Source: Acidobacteriota bacterium (lineage in GTDB: Bacteria > Acidobacteriota > Terriglobia > UBA7540). From it: a stretch of DNA of 19,951 nt. The stretch lies in the NCBI GenBank assembly GCA_021789565.1, contig JAJYJL010000020.1, forward strand, positions 1-19,951, written 5' to 3'. Below the pieces are notes generated by a model. The model saw nothing but the letters and a program-made list of their open reading frames with translations, searched no databases and was not told where the DNA came from. The number at the start of each line of letters is the position of its first letter. The stretch's first letter is position 1. A program made the translations under genes and the position numbers. Positions 14,658 through 19,951 of this stretch are shown piece after piece.

Positions 14658-15291
14658 TTGACGCTCCAGAAACAGGATGTACAATGGGCCTTCCCTGATG
14701 CCGGGGAGACCCTGGCCGCTGCTTCCAGGCGAACGATCCTCCCGATGTTCATCACCATGACGCTCGGGCGCGCGCTTGGTCCTGCAGGGCGACCTGAGCA
14801 TTCCGCCCGAAGTCCACAAAGTGTGGGCCGACAACGGCTACGGCTATCCCCAGGACAAAGGAGAAGTCGCTTCAGGCCAGGGCGTCTACTATCACGACGC
14901 CATGATGAACGGCCGCGCGAACCAGTTGACCGAAATGGTGCCCGTGGAGCGGATCTATTCCCAGCTCGGACGGTATATCAAAGCCGGGGCCACCCATTAT
15001 CTGCTGTTGAACACCAGCGACCTTCGCCCTGTTCTGATGACGGCCAAAGCGGTAATGGACGTTGGCTGGAGCGGCGTTTCCCCGGCAGGCGCTTCCACCG
15101 CTGAAGATTACTACCGGAGCTGGGCGTCCAGCGAGTTTGGCGCCAGAGCGGCCGGGCCGCTGGCGGAAATTTTTTCACAATTTCTGAGCAACCCGCTCAC
15201 TCACCTGCCGCCACCGGTTCTCTGGAACGGGTGGGAAGCCTACTACCACATCATGCGTTACGAAGGCGACCGCACGGCGGACGTCAACTAA
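14658..15291 (+). pseudogene. Remnant of a GH115-like glycosidase
   Basis: The frame open at 14776-15291 encodes about 170 residues resembling the middle of GH115-type alpha-glucuronidases: LSIPPEVHKVWADNGYGYP, GQGVYYHDAM, NQLTEMVPVERIYSQLGRYI and KAGATHYLLLNTSDLRP. Complete proteins of that family are several times longer. A stop codon closes the frame upstream at 14758-14760, and another frame open from 14658 carries no recognisable family sequence, so the start and N-terminal domain are missing; the C-terminal domains are also gone. No ribosome site fits. I read this as a decayed gene whose product once cleaved glucuronic acid from xylan-type polymers. The family assignment is from remembered motifs and could be a neighbouring family. 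Confidence 0.6.
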
Positions 15292-15357
15292 GGCGCCGGC
15301 AATCTCAGCCCACGCGGGACGCCCCCCGGCTGCACGCGTGACTGAAGAAATTTTGAC

Positions 15358-16890
15358 CTACGTCGTGATCTTCAAGGCGTAGGCAATGTCGCACGGCTTC
15401 TCGCCCGGCATTTCGACGACAAGCGCGTCAGAATCCTGCCGCCATTTGAGGCGGGCGTCGCTGCCCAGCAGACTGACGTTGGAAATTTTGCCGGGGGCGT
15501 TCTTTGAGTTTTTCCCGAGGGCTTTGATTCTTGCTTCGCGCTCCGGCCACGCCATGAGGATGGCGTAAATCACGCTGCCCCTGGTCGTGAAGCGCATGTC
15601 CTGCGGCGTGAAGGTCATATCCTTCAGCTTCTCCTCGCCAAAAGATCCGCTGGGCAGCAGGGTGGGGCCTTCGCCGTAAATTTTCCAGGGGCGCGTGGCG
15701 TAAATCGCTTCTCCGTTAACGTCCATCCAGCGGCCAATGCCGCGAAAAACTTCTTCGGCTTCGGCGGGCAAAGTCCCGTCGGGTTTGGGCCCCACGTTGA
15801 GCAGAAGGTTTCCGTTCTTGCTGACGATATCGACGAATTCAAGGATGAGCTCTTTGGGCCGCTTGAAGGTGTCGCCCTCAATATAGCCCCACGATTTCCA
15901 GCTCACGGAGGTGTCGGTCTGCCAGGGGAGTTGGCGAATACCGCCCGCCAGTCCGCGCTCGATGTCCAGAACCGCGGCGTGTTCCGGATATGCCGTGTTC
16001 TTATAAGTCACTACCACGCCCTGGCCGTGCTCTGCGGCCACGTTGTAATAATAGGCGGCAAACTGCTTGCGGTAGGGCTCGAGACCAGGCGCGCCGTTAG
16101 CCCAGTCAAAATAGACGAGGTCAGGTCCGTAGAGGTCCACAATCTCCACGCAACGCGCGAACCAGTCCTGCATAAACTCCCTGGAAGGCTGCTGGACCAA
16201 CTGGCCGGGTTGGTTATTAATCAGAGGCGTTGGCGCGTGAATAGGCCCGTAGAGACCGGCGTAGAGGGGATTGTCCGTGTCATAGCCCTTCTCAAAAGTG
16301 TAATAAGAGAAGTGGAAGGCCCGGTGCGAGGAGATGCCAAGTTTCAACCCCTGATTGCGGACTTCGCGCGACCAGCCGGCAATGGTGTCGCGGCGCGGGC
16401 CCATTTTGGCGGCGCACCATTCGGTGAGGTGCGAATCGTACATGGGAAAACCATCGTGGTGCTCGCCCACCGGAACAATGTATTTTGCGCCGGCCTTCTT
16501 GTAGAGTTCCACAAGTTCGTCCGGCTTCCAGTTCTCTCCGCGAAACATGGGAATAAAATCCTTGTAGCCGAACATCGACTGCGGCCCCCAGTGCTGCCGG
16601 TGCCACTCAAAAACGGGGCTCTCCTGGCGGTACATCAGGCGCGGATACCATTCGCTGTCGTGCGCAGGAACAGAATAAACGCCCCAGTGCATAAAGACCC
16701 CGAGCTTGGCATCGCGAAACCAGTCGGGCACGCTGTATTGCGAGAGGGAGTCCCAGGTGGGCGAGAAACGCCCGGGAAACGGAGACGTCATGGCCTGCGC
16801 AATGCGCGAAGCAGAACCGAGCGCCGATAAACCTGCGCCGGCGGCAAAGGCCGTTTTGAAAAACTTTCTGCGTGAAAAAGTGTTTGTCAT
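15358..16890 (-). CDS. GH29 alpha-L-fucosidase, Tat-exported
   Basis: This 510-residue enzyme removes alpha-L-fucose from glycans. The start at 16890 gives a twin-arginine signal, FSRRKFFKTAFAAGAGLSALG, so it is exported folded; the frame remains open to 16980, but that would bury the signal. GH29 landmarks are KLGVFMHWGVYSVPAHDSEWY at 62-82, GEHHDGFPMYDS at 142-153 (fucose pocket) and DLVYFDWANG with the likely nucleophile Asp262. SWKSWGYIEGD, NGNLLLNVGPKPDGTLP and a C-terminal beta-sandwich domain follow. The length fits single-catalytic-domain members. A GAGGGGAG-like sequence precedes the ATG. It faces away from the esterase gene, with a 266-bp gap in which I see no gene. Confidence 0.93.
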   Translation of the reverse strand: MTNTFSRRKFFKTAFAAGAGLSALGSASRIAQAMTSPFPGRFSPTWDSLSQYSVPDWFRDAKLGVFMHWGVYSVPAHDSEWYPRLMYRQESPVFEWHRQHWGPQSMFGYKDFIPMFRGENWKPDELVELYKKAGAKYIVPVGEHHDGFPMYDSHLTEWCAAKMGPRRDTIAGWSREVRNQGLKLGISSHRAFHFSYYTFEKGYDTDNPLYAGLYGPIHAPTPLINNQPGQLVQQPSREFMQDWFARCVEIVDLYGPDLVYFDWANGAPGLEPYRKQFAAYYYNVAAEHGQGVVVTYKNTAYPEHAAVLDIERGLAGGIRQLPWQTDTSVSWKSWGYIEGDTFKRPKELILEFVDIVSKNGNLLLNVGPKPDGTLPAEAEEVFRGIGRWMDVNGEAIYATRPWKIYGEGPTLLPSGSFGEEKLKDMTFTPQDMRFTTRGSVIYAILMAWPEREARIKALGKNSKNAPGKISNVSLLGSDARLKWRQDSDALVVEMPGEKPCDIAYALKITT

Positions 16891-17156
16891 GGCTCCCCTC
16901 TCGATAGCGCGAGTGCGGGCACTAAAATATCTCACCTCATCAAGCCGCGCAAACGGTTTCTGGTCCCGAGCGTTCTGCACAGCACGATGGCAGGAATATG
17001 AAGTTGAATTGGCAGGACGCCGTGTGTTATTACTAGCCCTCCAGTGTGCGGGTACGCAGAATTTTGGCGATGGCCATGTCGTGAAAAGGGCCGCCAGCAG
17101 GTACGGATTTCCAGCATAGTCCCTGCCCGACTCGTCCGGATTAGAATTCAGGAGCC

Positions 17157-18215
17157 ATGGGAAAATTTAGCCGACGCCAGTTTTCAGCTTTGTTGTGGAG
17201 CGCACCTTTGTGGGCAGCCCATCCGCGGGGATTGTCCGAAGGGCTGCCGGAGAATGATCATCCGGGACAGCGGCAGTCCATTCTTTCAAGAATGGAACTC
17301 GTGATGGGCCCGTTTCCGAAGATGAAGGCAAAACCTCCCCTGGACATGAAGATTATTGAGCGCGCCGATACTGCGACGATCTTCCGCTGGAAGATTTCCT
17401 ATGTGAGCGAAGAGGGGGACCGTACGCCAGGTTATCTGTTGCGGCCGAAAAAACTGACGGGGCGGGTCCCGGGAATTCTGTGCCTCCATCAAACCACGCC
17501 GCTTGGCGCCGCGGAGCCGGCCGGACTGGGGGGCAATCCGGATTATCACTATGCGGAAGAACTGGCCGAGCGCGGCTACGTAACGCTTGCCCCCGACTAT
17601 CCTGATCTTCCGTTTGGGCAGGGCTTCGGTGGATATCATTGGGACGCTTACCGGCACGGCTACAAGAGCCAGACGATGAAAGGCATCTGGAACCACATGC
17701 GGGCCGTTGACCTGTTGCAGTCCATGCCGGAAGTCGCCCCCCGGCGACTGGGGTGCATCGGCCATTCGCTGGGCGGGCACAACACGCTGTTTGTGGGGGC
17801 CTTTGACACCCGCCTGCGTGTCCTCGTGAGCAGTTGCGGCTTCACCCGCTTCAGGAATTACGGAGGAGGAGATCTTTCCGGCTGGGGCCAGGAACGGTAC
17901 ATGCCGCTGATTGCAGTTCGCTATCACAATAATCCGGCTGAAATGCCCTTTGATTTTTCAGATGTCCTGACTTCGCTGGCGCCCAGGCCGCTGTTTATCA
18001 ATGCGCCGCTGCACGATGCAAACTTCAGCGTGGAGGGCGTGAGAGCGACCCTGAAGATCGTAGAACCCGTCTATGCAAACAGGTTCCACGCCGGGGACCG
18101 TCTGGTTGTGCGCCACCCCGACGCGGCGCATTCTTTTCCGGCGCCGGTCCGTCATGAGGCCTACGCATTTATCAATAAGTGGTTGCAGAGCAAACCTCAC
18201 AAGGACGGAAATTAA
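17157..18215 (+). CDS. Exported alpha/beta-hydrolase esterase
   Basis: The 352-residue protein begins with a Tat-like signal (KFSRRQFSALLWSAPLWAA). The alpha/beta-hydrolase fold is shown by RVPGILCLHQTT, YAEELAERGYVTLAPDYPDL and the nucleophile elbow GHSLGGH with Ser204. The acid is probably Asp287 in LHDANF and the base His325 in DAAHSFP. The order and spacing fit the dienelactone hydrolase/acetyl xylan esterase type, so an exported sugar deacetylase or carbohydrate esterase is likely; the exact substrate is not visible. AGGAG lies directly before the ATG with very short spacing (2 nt). It is followed after about 120 nt by the propeller lipoprotein on the same strand. Confidence 0.85.
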   Translation: MGKFSRRQFSALLWSAPLWAAHPRGLSEGLPENDHPGQRQSILSRMELVMGPFPKMKAKPPLDMKIIERADTATIFRWKISYVSEEGDRTPGYLLRPKKLTGRVPGILCLHQTTPLGAAEPAGLGGNPDYHYAEELAERGYVTLAPDYPDLPFGQGFGGYHWDAYRHGYKSQTMKGIWNHMRAVDLLQSMPEVAPRRLGCIGHSLGGHNTLFVGAFDTRLRVLVSSCGFTRFRNYGGGDLSGWGQERYMPLIAVRYHNNPAEMPFDFSDVLTSLAPRPLFINAPLHDANFSVEGVRATLKIVEPVYANRFHAGDRLVVRHPDAAHSFPAPVRHEAYAFINKWLQSKPHKDGN

Positions 18216-18333
18216 AATTTCGGCGTATACTACCGCCGGTAATTGCTCCGAATGAAGGTCGAGAGCGCCAATCGAAAAGGAGGAGTCAACCGATTGCCGC
18301 CGTCACCCCACTTTTTGTTGCACTGGAGGAAAG

Positions 18334-19722
18334 ATGAGATTCAAAAATATAAGGTGGAAAGTTCTACTTCTTGCAGCGCTCGCAGCCATGATTGGCTGCC
18401 AGGCGCCGGCCCCGCTGAAGGAAACGCAACCCGTCTCCACTCCCAATCAGATTCTGCATGCGCATTTTTATAACTCGGGCTTTAGTCTGGCGGATGACAA
18501 CTACAATGCTTGTTTCCGTGCGAGCAATGGAAAAGTCTACTACGTCCTTGCCTCGGGATCAGTTGACACGGGCGCGCAGATGTTCGCTTATGATCCGGCA
18601 ACAGGAAAGATCAACCACGTGGGGGACCTGACGGAGGCGGCAGGCGAAAAGGGATTGCACGCGATCCCGCAGGGGAAGGGACATAGTATCTTTATCGAAT
18701 ATCAGGGTAAGCTCTATTTCGCCACGCACATTGGGTATTACAATCCTGCAACCGCTTCCGGGCAGGAACTGGCGGGCACCCCTCCGCCGGGATATAAGCC
18801 CTACCCGGGAGGCCACTTCCTTTCCTACGATCTGGCGACGGGAAAGTTTGAGAACCTGGCGAAGGCCCCGCAGGGCGAGGGCATCATTTCGTTCATGATG
18901 GATCCGGCGCGCGGGCGGCTCTATGGCATCACCTGGCCATCAGGGGAATTCATCCGATACGATATGAAAACCCACGATCTCAAAAACTTCGGGTCGCATT
19001 TCCAGGGAGGCGAAGCGGGAATCCCGGGAAAAACCTTCCAGGCAATCTGCCGCTCACAGGCGCTTGATCCTGATACCGGTTCGGTCTATTTTTCCAATGC
19101 CCAGGGAGATATTTTCCATTATGACTACAAGACCGATTCGGTCCAGAAATTGCAGGAATGCAATCTGCGAAAGGACGTCTTCGGACAGATCGACCCCAAC
19201 AAACCGGGCACCATGGGCTACAACTGGCGCCAGATTATCTGGTATCCGCCACAGAAAGCCTTCTATGGCATGCATGGACGCTCCGGCTATCTGTTCAAGT
19301 TTGACCCTCGAGCAAAAAAGGTCACCGTGGTTACGCGGCTGGTTTCAGATCCCACTTATGAGAGCGGCATGTATGACGCCTTTGCCTATGGCTACCTGGG
19401 ATTCACCCTCGGCCCCGACGGCCACACCATCTACTATCTGACCGGTACTCCCCCCATAACCGCCGACGGAGCAAAGGGAGCAAAAACTGATTCCGGCAAG
19501 GTCGCCAGCGGACCCTCGAGCGAGGATATCCACTTTGTGACCTACGACATCACATCCGGAAAACGCGTTGATCACGGTTTTCTGCAGTTGGAGAACGGCA
19601 TGGACCCGTTCTTTGCCGAGTCGATTGCCATCGGAAAGAAGAACATTTATACGGTGTCAAAGATCCATCAAGGAGGGCGCCTGCGAGTGGACCTTCTGAG
19701 TTTTCCGAATCCTCTTCTGTAG
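18334..19722 (+). CDS. Beta-propeller lipoprotein of unknown function
   Basis: This 462-residue protein has a lipoprotein signal with hydrophobic run VLLLAALAAMIGC and probable lipidated Cys22. The rest shows a repeating unit of an aromatic-Asp followed by T-x-K: YDPATGKINHVGDL, YDLATGKFENLAKA, YDMKTHDLKNFGSH, YDYKTDSVQKLQEC, FDPRAKKVTVVTRL and YDITSGKRVDHGFL. Six visible units indicate a six- or seven-bladed beta-propeller on the cell surface or in the periplasm. Similar folds bind sugars or act as lyases, but I do not recognise a catalytic motif. A GGAGGAAAG site lies just before the ATG. It follows the esterase in the same direction and may help bind or process the same polymer. Confidence 0.8.
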   Translation: MRFKNIRWKVLLLAALAAMIGCQAPAPLKETQPVSTPNQILHAHFYNSGFSLADDNYNACFRASNGKVYYVLASGSVDTGAQMFAYDPATGKINHVGDLTEAAGEKGLHAIPQGKGHSIFIEYQGKLYFATHIGYYNPATASGQELAGTPPPGYKPYPGGHFLSYDLATGKFENLAKAPQGEGIISFMMDPARGRLYGITWPSGEFIRYDMKTHDLKNFGSHFQGGEAGIPGKTFQAICRSQALDPDTGSVYFSNAQGDIFHYDYKTDSVQKLQECNLRKDVFGQIDPNKPGTMGYNWRQIIWYPPQKAFYGMHGRSGYLFKFDPRAKKVTVVTRLVSDPTYESGMYDAFAYGYLGFTLGPDGHTIYYLTGTPPITADGAKGAKTDSGKVASGPSSEDIHFVTYDITSGKRVDHGFLQLENGMDPFFAESIAIGKKNIYTVSKIHQGGRLRVDLLSFPNPLL

Positions 19723-19809
19723 ACTCACTCGAGGGCGGAATATGGCATTTGAAGAACAGGCGGGTTTCCTTTATTCGTGAGCAGAACTTGAAAACTATGG
19801 CGCAGACGT

Positions 19810-19951
19810 TCAGGTGGCCGCGCCTGGATTTCGAGGCAGACTGAGCCGGTCGAGCGCTGCAAGGACCTTATTGTTCAGAAAAACCATCTGCTGTCGATCA
19901 TGAGGATTGGGTTCGAGGCTGGCGTCCCGGACGAAGGCTTCTTTGATAATG
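19810..19951 (-). CDS. C-terminal fragment of a minus-strand gene, cut by the window
   Basis: From 19950 down to a stop at 19810-19812, 46 codons read IIKEAFVRDASLEPNPHDR, then QQMVFLNNKVLAALDRL and a short tail. The helix ending resembles the C-terminal tail of arylsulfatases in this type of genome, but that is only a guess. Codon use is consistent with a real gene. The rest lies outside the window. It is convergent with the propeller lipoprotein gene. Confidence 0.5.
   Translation of the reverse strand, partial: IIKEAFVRDASLEPNPHDRQQMVFLNNKVLAALDRLSLPRNPGAAT

Noticed and set aside
15931..16830. 299-codon plus-strand frame opposite the fucosidase
   Set aside because: It is antisense to GH29 landmarks and lacks any known domain or ribosome site.
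18243..18473. Short plus-strand frame before the propeller lipoprotein
   Set aside because: It overlaps the lipoprotein signal sequence in another frame, and the lipoprotein has the better ribosome site.

Overview
The window is a piece of bacterial chromosome. GC is around 60% in most genes. The mix is tricorn-type protease, ModABC with its own HTH-TOBE regulator, myo-inositol oxygenase, GRP-type sugar permease, DUF1080, GH29, and several Tat/lipoprotein-exported enzymes. That mix suggests a soil-type Acidobacteriota or a similar polysaccharide degrader; this is inference from gene content only. I saw no rRNA, tRNA, CRISPR array or transposase.

Layout. (a) 1-2759: the 3' part of a tricorn protease gene with all catalytic residues in place. 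(b) 2760-5412: a visibly more AT-rich cassette of vsr, a C5-cytosine methyltransferase and a PD-(D/E)XK restriction endonuclease, tightly spaced, which reads as a horizontally acquired type II restriction-modification system. (c) 5518-8759: a hyphenated palindrome, a good promoter, a small HTH-TOBE molybdate-type regulator, then modA-modB-modC with overlapping or 3-nt junctions. (d) 8760-10848: an AT-richer islet with a minus-strand DUF354 gene. Its far edge carries a truncated, diverged second copy of the 3' end of modC (10627-10770 against 8610-8753, 126/144 bases identical by hand alignment). (e) 10849-14511, all minus strand: a DUF1080 protein, a CopG-like antitoxin and BrnT toxin pair under a perfect palindromic operator, a GRP/DMT sugar permease without an ordinary well-placed start codon, a 29-codon membrane mini-ORF just before it in the same frame, and myo-inositol oxygenase. 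(f) 14761-19951: a decayed GH115-like glucuronidase fragment, a Tat-exported GH29 alpha-L-fucosidase (minus), a Tat-exported alpha/beta-hydrolase esterase (plus), a beta-propeller lipoprotein (plus), and the C-terminus of one more minus-strand gene.

How the genes may work together. Region c is a self-contained molybdate uptake unit with a sensor regulator at its head. Regions e and f look like an export-and-uptake set for deacetylating and cleaving plant or microbial glycans (fucosidase, esterase, DUF1080, former glucuronidase), importing the products (GRP permease) and oxidising inositol to glucuronate (MIOX). The R-M cassette and the BrnT/antitoxin pair are defence or stabilisation modules placed between metabolic units.

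The three points most worth following are the 144-bp modC 3'-end duplication flanking the DUF354 islet, the MIOX / 29-codon mini-ORF / permease arrangement with its odd start, and the brnT promoter in which a perfect palindrome reaches to 3 nt from the start codon.
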